From assembly GCF_000213555.1 (NCBI RefSeq), contig NZ_GL891981.1, forward strand, positions 358,821 to 422,820: a DNA stretch of 64,000 nucleotides, written 5' to 3'. The DNA is from Dysgonomonas gadei ATCC BAA-286 (GTDB taxonomy: Bacteria > Bacteroidota > Bacteroidia > Bacteroidales > Dysgonomonadaceae). This document shows positions 8,223-16,625 of this stretch, piece by piece; positions within the stretch are counted from its first letter, which is position 1; each line of letters begins with the position of its first letter. The notes beneath the pieces were generated by a model that saw only the letters and a program-made list of their open reading frames with translations, was not told the origin of the DNA and did not search any database. The position numbers were made by a program, and so were the translations under genes.

Positions 8223-9764
8223 ATGAGTGAAGAACAACAAAGAATATTGAAAGCACAGCTATGGAAAATGGCATGTGAAATGCGTGGCAATATGAATGCC
8301 AGTGACTTTATGAATTTTGGACTTGGTTTAATCTTTTATAAATATCTTTCTGAGAGAATTGAGATGTTTATCAACGATCAACTCCAAAATGACAACACGG
8401 ACTTTAGAACAATCTGGACTGAAGGCGATGAAGATATAAAACAAGAATTGCGCAATGTAGCGATTGAAGATATTGGCTATTTCTTGGAACCTAAATATCT
8501 ATTTTCAACACTCTCGGCAGATGCAAAAGACGGAAAATTTATTCTTGAGGCGTTGGGGCAATCATTCAAACATATTGAAGATAGCACCTTGAGTGCTGAT
8601 TCTGAAGATGATTTTCAAAATTTGTTTGACGATGTAGATTTAACTTCTGCAAAATTGGGAAAGACGGCGGATGACAAAAATAAGTTAATCAGTAACCTAT
8701 TGTTGGCTCTTGATGAGATTGACTTTTGCCTTAAAGATACTGAAATAGATATTTTGGGTGATGCTTACGAGTATATGATTGGTGAGTTTGCAGCAGGAGC
8801 AGGACAAAAAGCAGGTGAGTTTTACACCCCACAACAAGTATCAAAGGTTTTAGCACAAATTGTAACAGCTGATAAAGAACGTGTTCGCAATGTATATGAC
8901 CCTACGTGTGGGTCAGGTTCGTTGCTTCTGAGTGTTGCAAAGGAGGGCTTTGCTGAGTTTATATACGGACAGGAAAAGAACCCAACGACCTACAATCTTG
9001 CCCGAATGAATATGCTGTTACACAACAAGCGTTATGATAAATTTGAAATACGAAGCGGCGACACTTTGGAGGACGACCAATTTGAAAGTGAGGTTTTTGA
9101 TGCAATCGTTGCAAATCCACCATTTTCAGCTCAATGGAGTGCAGATCGTAAATTCAATACTGATGACCGCTTTAGCCGTGCAGGAGCATTAGCCCCTAAA
9201 AGTAAAGCCGATTATGCCTTTATTTTACATATGATTCATCATTTGCACGATGGAGGCACGATGGCCTGTGTTGCTCCTCACGGTGTTTTATTTCGTGGAG
9301 CTTCAGAAGGTAAAATCCGTAGATATTTGGTTGAAACAAAGAATTATATTGATGCAATCATTGGACTTCCTGCAAATTTGTTTTATGGAACATCTATTCC
9401 GACCTGTATTTTGGTGCTAAAAAAGTGTCGCAAGGAGGGAGACGATGTTTTGTTTATTGATGCTTCAAAAGGGTTTGAAAAGGTTAAGACCCAAAACAAA
9501 CTCTTACCAGAACACATTAATAAGATTGTTGAAACCTATAAACGTCGTGCCGAAATTGAGAAATATTCTCACAAAGCGACTATCGAAGAGATTGCCGAAA
9601 ATGATTTCAATTTGAACATTCCTCGCTATGTAGATACGTTTGAAGAGGAGGAAGATATTGATATTAAGGCTGTAATGGCTGAGATAAAAACACTCGAAGC
9701 ACAGAGAGGAGAATTGGATAAACAGATAGATGTTTACCTAAAAGAGTTGGGATTAGTTTTTTAA
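8223..9764 (+). CDS. hsdM: type I N6-adenine methyltransferase M subunit
   Basis: This 513-residue subunit has an N-terminal helical HsdM domain (about 1-150), then FYTPQQV (motif X, 200-206), the AdoMet-binding DPTCGSGS (226-233) and the catalytic NPPF (298-301). Two copies plus one HsdS form the modification complex; with HsdR they restrict unmodified DNA. It begins 8 bp after hsdR and is followed 44 bp later by the expressed hsdS gene, in one operon. All catalytic residues are present. Confidence 0.95.
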   Translation: MSEEQQRILKAQLWKMACEMRGNMNASDFMNFGLGLIFYKYLSERIEMFINDQLQNDNTDFRTIWTEGDEDIKQELRNVAIEDIGYFLEPKYLFSTLSADAKDGKFILEALGQSFKHIEDSTLSADSEDDFQNLFDDVDLTSAKLGKTADDKNKLISNLLLALDEIDFCLKDTEIDILGDAYEYMIGEFAAGAGQKAGEFYTPQQVSKVLAQIVTADKERVRNVYDPTCGSGSLLLSVAKEGFAEFIYGQEKNPTTYNLARMNMLLHNKRYDKFEIRSGDTLEDDQFESEVFDAIVANPPFSAQWSADRKFNTDDRFSRAGALAPKSKADYAFILHMIHHLHDGGTMACVAPHGVLFRGASEGKIRRYLVETKNYIDAIIGLPANLFYGTSIPTCILVLKKCRKEGDDVLFIDASKGFEKVKTQNKLLPEHINKIVETYKRRAEIEKYSHKATIEEIAENDFNLNIPRYVDTFEEEEDIDIKAVMAEIKTLEAQRGELDKQIDVYLKELGLVF

Positions 9765-9808
9765 TGTAAATCCTCAATGCGATTACAGAACGAAATACAA
9801 CAATCGAG

Positions 9809-10900
9809 ATGAAGAACAATAAAAATAATAATTGCAATTTTCCAAATTTGAGATTCCCGGAGTTTCAAGAGGAGTGGTCTGAAACAGAAATTAAAAATAT
9901 TTTAAAAATAGGAAGTGGTAGAGATTATAAACATTTAGAGACGGGAAATATTCCAGTGTTTGGAACAGGAGGATATATGACTTCTATAAATGATTTTCTG
10001 TACGATGGAGAAAGTGTTTGTATTGGAAGAAAAGGTACTATTAATAAACCATTTTATCTTAAAGGTAAATTTTGGACAGTAGACACTTTATTTTATACAT
10101 ATTCGTACAAAAATATACAACCTAAGTTTCTGTTTTACATTTTTGAACAAATTAATTGGCTTAAGTACAATGAGGCGTCTGGAGTACCAAGTCTTTCCAA
10201 AAGTACAATAGAAAAAATTCTAATAGCTATTCCTAAAAAAGAAGAGCAAGATAAGATTGCTACTTTTCTATCTCTAATAGATGAACGTATCGAAACCCAA
10301 AACAAAATAATTGAGGAATATAAAAAATTAAAGAACGCACTTGCGGTATTCTTTTTTGGAACATCTGTGAAATATACATCAGTAGGTGAAATATGTGATG
10401 TTATTATGGGGCAATCCCCATCTTCAGCAGCATATAATTATGTAAATAATGGGCTTCCATTGATTCAAGGAAACTTAGATATTTCCGAAGGTACTACTTC
10501 TCCAAGAATGTGGACTAGTGAAATAACTAAACAATGTGAGATAGGCGATATTATACTTACAGTACGAGCTCCCGTTGGGGTTGTTGCCAAATCTAATATG
10601 ATTGCTTGTGTAGGTAGAGGTATTTGCGCCATTAAGGTTAAAGAATCTAAATGTAGTGAATATGTATATCAATATTTACAATACTTTAAAAATAAATGGA
10701 TTTCTATTGAACAAGGAAGTACATTTTCGGCGATAAGTCGTGATAATATTCTTAGTATTAGTATTCCTTCCATTACGAAAAGGTTAACTGTAGCAAGCCA
10801 TATTTTAGCTTTGTTTGATAATAAAATCAATGCAGAGATATCATTCCTAAAGATGTATAGAAGTCAGAAGCAGTTTTTACTGAGCAGGATGTTCATATGA
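9809..10900 (+). CDS. hsdS: type I specificity subunit, expressed locus of an hsdS shufflon
   Basis: This 363-residue subunit has two target-recognition domains. TRD1 (about 10-140) is followed by a central conserved region (EEQDKIATFL through KKLKNALAVF, about 145-180), then TRD2 (about 190-325) and a final helix ending LLSRMFI. Only this copy has an ATG start, placed upstream of the NFPNLRFPEF sequence that the silent copy at 13345 also carries. Three short sites inside it (9835-9855, 10294-10311, 10333-10346) recur inverted in the silent cassettes in the same reading phase. Inversion would therefore replace TRD1, TRD2 or both and change the DNA sequence recognised. Its stop region forms a 46-bp palindrome with the next cassette. 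Confidence 0.9.
   Translation: MKNNKNNNCNFPNLRFPEFQEEWSETEIKNILKIGSGRDYKHLETGNIPVFGTGGYMTSINDFLYDGESVCIGRKGTINKPFYLKGKFWTVDTLFYTYSYKNIQPKFLFYIFEQINWLKYNEASGVPSLSKSTIEKILIAIPKKEEQDKIATFLSLIDERIETQNKIIEEYKKLKNALAVFFFGTSVKYTSVGEICDVIMGQSPSSAAYNYVNNGLPLIQGNLDISEGTTSPRMWTSEITKQCEIGDIILTVRAPVGVVAKSNMIACVGRGICAIKVKESKCSEYVYQYLQYFKNKWISIEQGSTFSAISRDNILSISIPSITKRLTVASHILALFDNKINAEISFLKMYRSQKQFLLSRMFI
9835..9855 (+). repeat. shufflon site D, left copy (21 bp)
   Basis: Identical to 13338-13358 in inverted orientation. It encodes NFPNLR in the same frame in both genes, so inversion would place the TRD1 of the silent cassette behind the expressed start codon. Confidence 0.7.
10294..10311 (+). repeat. shufflon site C, left copy (18 bp)
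   Basis: Identical to 12768-12785 inverted, within a longer near-match encoding DERIETQNKII / DERIATQNKII in the central conserved helix. Recombination here exchanges whole 3' halves between the two long genes. Confidence 0.65.
10333..10346 (+). repeat. shufflon site A, left copy (14 bp)
   Basis: gaacgcacttgcgg, repeated inverted at 11507-11520. Both copies read AAC GCA CTT GCG in frame, so inversion of 10333-11520 gives an intact chimeric hsdS with the second half of the cassette at 10893-11534. Confidence 0.65.
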
Positions 10901-10919
10901 ACATCCTGCTCAGTAAAAA
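10874..10919. repeat. 46-bp perfect palindrome joining two hsdS ends
   Basis: Two 23-bp arms centred between 10896 and 10897 contain the shared C-terminal codons and stop of the convergent genes, which overlap by 8 bp. As RNA it would also form a strong terminating hairpin. Confidence 0.9.
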
Positions 10920-11534
10920 TGATTTTTGAGTATTTAACTTATTAAGCATCAAGCTTTCTATCGATATTTTTTGATCTATAGTTGATATTATTATAGCTAT
11001 TCTTTCTTGTTCTTCGAGAGGTGGTACATTGATCTTAATTCGTCCAAAATTTGGAAAAAATAGATATATTCTTACTCCGCCTTCGCCAAACAGATTGTAA
11101 TTGTATATCATCCTTTTAGACTTGAGCACATGCTTAAGCCATTCAGAAGACATGTTGGGTTTGGGTCTAAAGCAAACATATAGAGAGCTAATCATGCATG
11201 GATTATCACCCTCATATTTAGCTATTGATCCAACATTTATTCTAGCAGGGTTGTAGGCAAAATCTCCCTTATTGATAATTTTATAAGAAGATATGTCTTC
11301 GTATATCATATTTCTTTCTTCAAATCTTTCCGATTGAGGTATAAAGCCCAAGTCGTTTGTTATGGAATACTTCGGGTATTGTTCTTGTGATTTATTCCTG
11401 AAGCTGAAATTAATAACTACATCTTTCAAAAAGTATTGTTCCATTTTCTTATTAAATCCTTTGAGACTTAACGTCATTCTTCTTTTGTTTGGATAAAACA
11501 GGCTTTCCGCAAGTGCGTTCAAACCAGAAATCAA
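10893..11534 (-). CDS. silent hsdS 3'-half cassette (TRD2 only)
   Basis: This minus-strand reading frame of 213 residues encodes a central-helix start (LISGLNALAESLFYPN), one target-recognition domain and the terminal LNTQKSFLLSRMFI shared with the expressed gene. It has no ATG at a suitable place (the frame opens at TTG) and no promoter or ribosome-binding site, so it is a storage cassette rather than a stand-alone gene. Site A at 11507-11520 would fuse it in frame to the expressed 5' half. Calling it silent is inferred from the missing start. Confidence 0.8.
   Translation of the reverse strand: MISGLNALAESLFYPNKRRMTLSLKGFNKKMEQYFLKDVVINFSFRNKSQEQYPKYSITNDLGFIPQSERFEERNMIYEDISSYKIINKGDFAYNPARINVGSIAKYEGDNPCMISSLYVCFRPKPNMSSEWLKHVLKSKRMIYNYNLFGEGGVRIYLFFPNFGRIKINVPPLEEQERIAIIISTIDQKISIESLMLNKLNTQKSFLLSRMFI
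11507..11520 (-). repeat. shufflon site A, right copy (14 bp)
   Basis: Inverted copy of 10333-10346, located at the beginning of the silent minus-strand TRD2 cassette. Confidence 0.65.
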
Positions 11535-11553
11535 ATCCTTAATTAAAGGGCTT
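11534..11553 (+). repeat. shufflon site B, left copy (20 bp)
   Basis: Identical to 12737-12756 in inverted orientation; both copies read TTA ATT AAA GGG CTT (LIKGL) in frame. Inversion of 11534-12756 would swap the 3' halves of the two right-hand cassettes. Confidence 0.7.
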
Positions 11554-12156
11554 AGTAATCGTTTATTCTCCGAATGTTTTGCTAATGAAAAACTTATTAC
11601 TTTGAAGAGTATTTCGTCAGCAATAAACAGAAGAAATGATGAAAAAGAAGATTATCCTATCATGATGATTGCGGCTGAACATGGCTTCATTAATCAAAGT
11701 GAAAAATACAGTAACGACAATGCTGGTAACAGCTTGTCAAAATACACGTTACTGAAGCAAGGGGAACTAGCTTACAATAGAGGTAGTTCAAGAAATAAGA
11801 AATATGGTTCAGTCTTTTTCTTAAACTATCCGAATGCTTTAGTTCCTTATGTATATCATTCATTTAGGATGAATAGCCAGATTTGTGATGTTATATTCTA
11901 TGCTTACTTATTAAATTCTAAATTGTTAAATAAAGAACTTAGAAAGATCATTTCATCTACAGCTCGAATGGACGGCTTACTGAATATTTCTAGAGAAGAT
12001 TTTTTTTCTATTAAAGTGCCCCTTCCTAAATTAGAAAAACAGCAACTAATTTCTACTTCATTAAATAAATTAATGCAAAAAACTAAGCTGGAAAAAGATG
12101 TAGTTACTAGATATCACAAGCAAAAACAATATATCCTACAGCAAATGTTTATATAA
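11536..12156 (+). CDS. silent hsdS 3'-half cassette (TRD2 only)
   Basis: This open frame of 206 residues begins in the central conserved region (SLIKGLSNRLFSE, no start codon), contains one TRD and ends with KQKQYILQQMFI. It is divergent from the minus-strand cassette at 10893-11534, the two abutting at sites A and B. The first ATG is at 11602, inside the domain, so translation of a useful product without recombination is unlikely. Recombination at site B would join it to the 5' half of the 13345 gene, and a second inversion at C or D could then bring it to the expressed locus. Confidence 0.75.
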   Translation, partial: SLIKGLSNRLFSECFANEKLITLKSISSAINRRNDEKEDYPIMMIAAEHGFINQSEKYSNDNAGNSLSKYTLLKQGELAYNRGSSRNKKYGSVFFLNYPNALVPYVYHSFRMNSQICDVIFYAYLLNSKLLNKELRKIISSTARMDGLLNISREDFFSIKVPLPKLEKQQLISTSLNKLMQKTKLEKDVVTRYHKQKQYILQQMFI

Positions 12157-12168
12157 ACATTTGCTGTA
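12137..12168. repeat. 32-bp perfect palindrome joining two hsdS ends
   Basis: Two 16-bp arms centred between 12152 and 12153 hold the convergent stop regions, which overlap by 8 bp, equivalent to the palindrome at 10874-10919. Confidence 0.85.
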
Positions 12169-13345
12169 ATAAAAATACTTTTTGAATCTGCATTTTCTTT
12201 AGTACCTCTTTTTCAAAACCTATTTTCTTGTTTATAGTAGTAAGCAATAAAGAAATTGTCTGTATTTCTGATTTATCCACAGGCAATAAAATAGCTTTCT
12301 CTAAAAAATGCTGAGATGTGATGTTTATGGTATTCTTAGCTCCTTTCTGGATTAAACTATGGAGGTAATTGTTGGCTTTTATAGGGCTTAAGAAATAGTG
12401 ATGAAGAATATTACTCAAATGAAGATTCTTAGACTTGTAAACTCCATATAAGGGAGATACGGCAACAGGGATATTTGTAAAACTTTGTTTTACTATTCCA
12501 TAAGGAAAATTCCCTGTTGGACTTTTTGTATAAACAATATCGCCATATTTAACGACATTGTAATGTCGTGTATCTTTTGCGGCAAAAGAACGTCCCATGT
12601 GTTCAATCTGATTTATCAAACCTTCCTTAACTGCAACTGAAAAAACAAAGTAATTTTGTGTATTAAACTCCTTCCGTTGTTCCAATATGTCTCGAAGATA
12701 TTGCATTCTCCAATGATCTCGCTTTGTTGCAGAATAAAGCCCTTTAATTAAGGATTCTAGTTTCTCTATTATTTTGTTTTGGGTTGCGATGCGTTCGTCA
12801 AGGAGGATTAGCAAGTGAGCTATTTTTGCCTGTTCTTCTTTAGAAGGGATACCAATATAAAGTTCATCAAAGTTTTTAGAATTTATCGAATAAATTTTAG
12901 TCCCCTGTGCCAATCGTCTTACTTGATTACGAAAAGGAATTGAAGAAAAAGCATAGCCTTTAAACCCTTTTATGGTTAAGTGTTTCTTATCTCTACCATG
13001 AATAGTATGTAAGCCACATACTATACTCTTATTATTGCAATTTAAAAACTCAACTACTTTAGCAACATCGTTAGTATCTTCAGATGCATCAGCAAAGGCT
13101 ATATCTCCTTCCTTGCAAATTGTATATTTATTCGGAATAAATTCATCTTTGATATTTGGTAAGGTACATTTACCTAATTCTATTTGAGTTGGAAGCCCCT
13201 TATGTATTAGTCCATAGTGGAGATTATGAATATTATCAGTCTCAAATTCTAACTGTTCCCATGACAAAGAATTAGTTGGGAAGAATTCTAATATATCTGA
13301 GACTTTATATTCTTTCCATTCTCCATGAAACTCTGGAAATCTCAA
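12149..13345 (-). CDS. silent full-length hsdS cassette without start codon
   Basis: This minus-strand frame of 398 residues has the full HsdS layout: LRFPEF, TRD1, central helix (EEQAKIAHLL through KLESLIKGLYSA), TRD2 and a closing helix ending FLLQQMFI. In-frame sequence upstream reads VNFPNLRFPEF, matching the expressed gene, but a TAG stop precedes it and no ATG is available; 13345 is a TTG. It is therefore a donor copy that needs inversion at site C or D to be expressed. Sites B (12737-12756) and C (12768-12785) lie in its central region and D (13338-13358) at its 5' end. Confidence 0.8.
   Translation of the reverse strand: MRFPEFHGEWKEYKVSDILEFFPTNSLSWEQLEFETDNIHNLHYGLIHKGLPTQIELGKCTLPNIKDEFIPNKYTICKEGDIAFADASEDTNDVAKVVEFLNCNNKSIVCGLHTIHGRDKKHLTIKGFKGYAFSSIPFRNQVRRLAQGTKIYSINSKNFDELYIGIPSKEEQAKIAHLLILLDERIATQNKIIEKLESLIKGLYSATKRDHWRMQYLRDILEQRKEFNTQNYFVFSVAVKEGLINQIEHMGRSFAAKDTRHYNVVKYGDIVYTKSPTGNFPYGIVKQSFTNIPVAVSPLYGVYKSKNLHLSNILHHYFLSPIKANNYLHSLIQKGAKNTINITSQHFLEKAILLPVDKSEIQTISLLLTTINKKIGFEKEVLKKMQIQKVFLLQQMFI
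12737..12756 (-). repeat. shufflon site B, right copy (20 bp)
   Basis: Inverted copy of 11534-11553 in the central conserved region of the full-length silent hsdS cassette. Confidence 0.7.
12768..12785 (-). repeat. shufflon site C, right copy (18 bp)
   Basis: Inverted copy of 10294-10311, 11 bp from site B within the same helix-coding region. Confidence 0.65.
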
Positions 13346-13358
13346 ATTTGGAAAATTG
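13338..13358 (-). repeat. shufflon site D, right copy (21 bp)
   Basis: Inverted copy of 9835-9855 at the 5' end of the silent full-length cassette; it marks the outer boundary of the invertible region (3.5 kb). Confidence 0.7.
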
Positions 13359-13428
13359 ACAATTTTAAATCTCTAATCTTAGTTCGTTTTTTGTATATTA
13401 TAAGTTGAACATTCTAAATTAAAAGATT

Positions 13429-14352
13429 ATGACACAATTACCAATTAAAGAAATTATACGCTTATGGCGTGAAGACAAAAAACAGTACGTGAAAACATCT
13501 ACAATCTCGGCCTACACACTACTAATTGAGAACCATATTCTACCAACCTTTGGAGGGGCAGATAGAATCAATGAATCAGATGTGCAGGAATTTGTTTTCG
13601 AAAAACTAAAATCCGGATTGAGCCACAAATCAATCAAAGATATACTTATCGTTCTGAAGATGATATTAAAATTCGGAGTTAAAAATGGATATTTTGAATA
13701 TACTCAAATAGACATAAAGTTCCCTACACAGCGAGAAAAACACGATATAGAGGTTTTAAGTAGGAGCAATCACCGAAAGATAATATCACACATTCAAGAA
13801 AATTTTACATTTCGGAATCTCGGCATTTATATCTGTCTTTGTGCTGGAATGAGAATAGGTGAGATATGTGCGCTAAAATGGGAGGATATTGATACCGAAA
13901 ATGGTATTATAAGCGTAAAGAAGACTATTCAACGTGTATATATGATTGAGGGAAAAGAACGATACACGGAACTTATTTTAGACTCTCCAAAGACAAAAAA
14001 CTCTATCAGAGACATTCCAATGACAAGAGATCTATTAAAGTTACTTAAACCGCTAAAGCGCATTATGAATCACAATTATTTTGTCCTTACCAACGAATCT
14101 AAACCTACCGAGCCACGTACTTATCGAAACTACTATAAGCAATTTATGCAAGAGATAAATGTACCTGTGTTGAAATTTCATGGGCTTAGACATAGTTTCG
14201 CAACTCGTTGTATAGAAAGCAAATGTGACTACAAGACTGTTAGCGTTATATTAGGTCACTCAAACATTAGTACGACGCTAAATCTGTATGTTCATCCTAA
14301 TATGGAACAAAAAAGAAAATGTATAGACCAAATGGTTAAAACGTTGAGATGA
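13429..14352 (+). CDS. tyrosine recombinase of the hsdS shufflon
   Basis: This 307-residue site-specific recombinase has an N-terminal SAM-like DNA-binding domain (about 1-95) and a catalytic domain with arginine in AGMRIGEICALKWEDID, the HGLRHSFATR box, GHSNISTT and the nucleophilic tyrosine in LNLYVHP. All catalytic residues of the R-H-R-H-Y set appear present. Its length and position directly beside multiple inverted hsdS cassettes match the recombinases that shuffle specificity genes in Bacteroides type I systems. It starts 84 bp from the invertible boundary and lies outside it, so its own expression is not changed by inversion. Confidence 0.85.
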   Translation: MTQLPIKEIIRLWREDKKQYVKTSTISAYTLLIENHILPTFGGADRINESDVQEFVFEKLKSGLSHKSIKDILIVLKMILKFGVKNGYFEYTQIDIKFPTQREKHDIEVLSRSNHRKIISHIQENFTFRNLGIYICLCAGMRIGEICALKWEDIDTENGIISVKKTIQRVYMIEGKERYTELILDSPKTKNSIRDIPMTRDLLKLLKPLKRIMNHNYFVLTNESKPTEPRTYRNYYKQFMQEINVPVLKFHGLRHSFATRCIESKCDYKTVSVILGHSNISTTLNLYVHPNMEQKRKCIDQMVKTLR

Positions 14353-14910
14353 TGTAAATGGTATATTGCGGCGATGTGAGCATATATGTGTCGCTGTGTT
14401 TAAGTGAAATAGTGAAATAGTCATTTCACCTTTTTTGAATCTAGGCTCTAGGACTCTTAGTCACTCCAAAAATTGTGGACTATCGGGTGTAACTGAAAAG
14501 AAAAACACCCAACTTTACTTTTATGTGTAAAATCGGGCGATTTCGTTTTAACAACCTTATTTACGGCATGTTACTTAAGAAAGCCTATTCAATACAGCTG
14601 CACTTCTAATTTCCTTGAGTTTTGGGGAATTAAAGTGCAGATTGTACTCTGATCTTCTCATATATTAATGAATTCTATTGTTTTTTATATCGTAACCGTT
14701 TATCTATAAGAGCAAATCTATTATAATTATTTCTTACCACATCGGTCATGGGAATTTAATCATTTTCTTTTTCCTCAATAATAGATACTTCTTTTTCCTC
14801 TATCATTTTTTGCCATATTTAGTTCTGTTCTTAGTTGTGGCGAGTTATCCGCGTTTGATATATTTGGCAACATTACTTTATCGCGTTTGATTGGATTAAT
14901 TAGTAATACC
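14353..14910. other. 558-bp intergenic region with one stem-loop
   Basis: No gene is apparent. A hairpin at 14598-14640 (ctgcactt/aagtgcag arms with a second paired block aattcc/ggaatt) could terminate either flanking transcript. A direct repeat agtgaaat occurs at about 14402-14417. The segment separates the restriction system from the minus-strand integrase genes. Confidence 0.4.
14598..14640. terminator. stem-loop between shufflon recombinase and HTH gene
   Basis: Perfect 8-bp outer arms at 14598-14605 and 14633-14640, with further inner pairing. There is no long T run on either side, so terminator function is tentative. Confidence 0.4.
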
Positions 14911-15276
14911 TCAATTAAGCAGAACATTCTGCAAAGGCAATACAAGCCTTGTCATTATATCACTCTTAAGCATTCTTTTTACTAACCACTTTCGAAACAT
15001 CTCTACATTTCTTGACTGAATCCGGAAAGCAAGAGCAATAATCATCTCCAATCCATAATACTCCGGAAAGGTATTTCTACCTTCAACTACACAGTCCATC
15101 GAATCATCCCCTCGGACAATACCCGCTTTTTCAATAGCACGAATGTGTCGTTTCGCTGTCCGGTAGTAAATGCCGAACAGATCTGCAATCTCAGCAATAC
15201 TCATTTTTGTTTCACCCGGAACGATAACTGTTCCATTATCTGTCATTATAATTACTTCTCTTTTTTCTTCTTTCAT
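14911..15276 (-). CDS. winged-helix HTH protein cotranscribed with an integrase
   Basis: This 121-residue protein has an HTH around residues 25-50 (MSIAEIADLFGIYYRTAKRH) and a C-terminal region (EYYGLEMIIALAFRIQSRNVEMFR) reminiscent of RhuM-type proteins; that similarity is a weak impression. It starts 2 bp after the stop of the upstream integrase, so both are on one transcript. A role in controlling the integrase or excision is inferred. An internal ATG at 15246 (MTDNGTV) is an alternative start. Confidence 0.55.
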   Translation of the reverse strand: MKEEKREVIIMTDNGTVIVPGETKMSIAEIADLFGIYYRTAKRHIRAIEKAGIVRGDDSMDCVVEGRNTFPEYYGLEMIIALAFRIQSRNVEMFRKWLVKRMLKSDIMTRLVLPLQNVLLN

Positions 15277-15278
15277 GG

Positions 15279-16502
15279 TTATATCGTTATTGCGGTTTGA
15301 TTTGCTGTGTTTTGCATCGTTTTTCTCCGTTCGATTAGTTTATCCATATCTTGCGATATTTTCTGCTCTGTGATTTGCGCATATACCTGTGTTGTATTGA
15401 TATTGGCATGCCCCATCATTTTGGCAACGCTTTCTATCGAGACACCTGCCGAAAGCAATAATGTTCCGAAACTGTGTCGGCTTTGGTGGTAGGAGAGATT
15501 CTCTTTCAGATTTATCAACGTTCCTATCTGGTTTATCTCGTACCAGATTTTATCACGGACAGGCAAAGGGAACACGGGAAAGCTGTCATCAGTGGTATTG
15601 TATAACATAAGAATTTGCTCCGCTATCGGATGCAGGGGTATAAATGCTTCGACATTGGTCTTTACCCTGCGTTTTCGGATATACAATCTACCTTCGGATG
15701 TTTTTTGGATATGGTGCGGATACAATCCGTATATATCGACATAAGCCAACCCGGTCAATGTTGAGAAGATAAAAGCCCTGCGGACCAGCTCCAACCGTTC
15801 TTCTGGCATGGGTGTTTCCAGCAGCCGTTTAAAATCATCTTTGCTTATGTGTTTGTGCTTGGGTGGTTCTTTCTTTTCATACCTCACCTCTTCCAACGGA
15901 TTACTTCTTAATACTTCCTGATCGATGGCAATATAAATAAGCCTGTTGAGCCAGGTGATACATTTATTGATATAACCCGATTTGCGTTCTCCTATGGTTT
16001 TCAAATAGAGTTTGAATGATTCGCCAAACTCTTCGGTAATATCAGAGAAGGCAATATCCTTCATCCCTCTGGAGCATAGGAACTCTTTCAGGTTCCGTTG
16101 TGATATTCCCGATTGTCGGTAGCTGGTTGTGGAGTTTATTTCGATGGAGCGAAGTCGCAGGCGTTCACGTTCCACGTCTCCTGCCTGTAAGAGCATGGTT
16201 GGGATAGAGTTAACCCCAATGATAGTGTTTTTTAATAGCTCTGCGCTGATAACTCCCTGTTCTCTCAATATATGATTGTAGGTGTTCTCGATACGGTTAC
16301 GATAGGTTATAAGCTTATTATTTTCCCTTTCTATTTTAATGGTTCCTTTCCTTGTATTCCAATCTTTAGGACTGCAATAGATACCTGTGGTTATGACTGT
16401 TTGTTTGCCGTCTATACTGATCCGGCACAGAATAGCTGTTGTGCCATCTGCCTTAATTTTGTTTTTATTGATGTAAAACAATATTTTGAATGTTGATCTC
16501 AT
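15279..16502 (-). CDS. tyrosine recombinase / phage-type integrase
   Basis: This protein of 407 residues is counted from MRSTFKILFY, the usual family start; an upstream ATG at 16538 would add 12 residues. The N-terminal arm-binding domain has the STFKILFYINKNKIKADGTT pattern, followed by a SAM-like core-binding domain and a catalytic domain with LTGLAYVDI, HQSRHSFGTLLL, GHANINTT and the tyrosine in QVYAQIT. It belongs to the Bacteroidetes integrase group that contains IntDOT. A second integrase lies immediately upstream (16626-17855), making a tandem pair, and an HTH gene follows downstream. Confidence 0.85.
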   Translation of the reverse strand: MRSTFKILFYINKNKIKADGTTAILCRISIDGKQTVITTGIYCSPKDWNTRKGTIKIERENNKLITYRNRIENTYNHILREQGVISAELLKNTIIGVNSIPTMLLQAGDVERERLRLRSIEINSTTSYRQSGISQRNLKEFLCSRGMKDIAFSDITEEFGESFKLYLKTIGERKSGYINKCITWLNRLIYIAIDQEVLRSNPLEEVRYEKKEPPKHKHISKDDFKRLLETPMPEERLELVRRAFIFSTLTGLAYVDIYGLYPHHIQKTSEGRLYIRKRRVKTNVEAFIPLHPIAEQILMLYNTTDDSFPVFPLPVRDKIWYEINQIGTLINLKENLSYHQSRHSFGTLLLSAGVSIESVAKMMGHANINTTQVYAQITEQKISQDMDKLIERRKTMQNTANQTAITI

Positions 16503-16625
16503 AATTATATATTTTTGAATGATTTTGTTTTGATACAAGTAAGAAAAGCATTTAATGATATGTATTCAAACAGATCTATCAATAAATAAAATCCTTAACC
16601 GATAATAAAAAGAGCGACCTTGACT

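Noticed and set aside
10893..11534. Independent hsdS gene expressed from its own promoter
   Set aside because: There is no ATG, ribosome-binding site or TAnnTTTG promoter, and only one target-recognition domain. A silent cassette explains it better.
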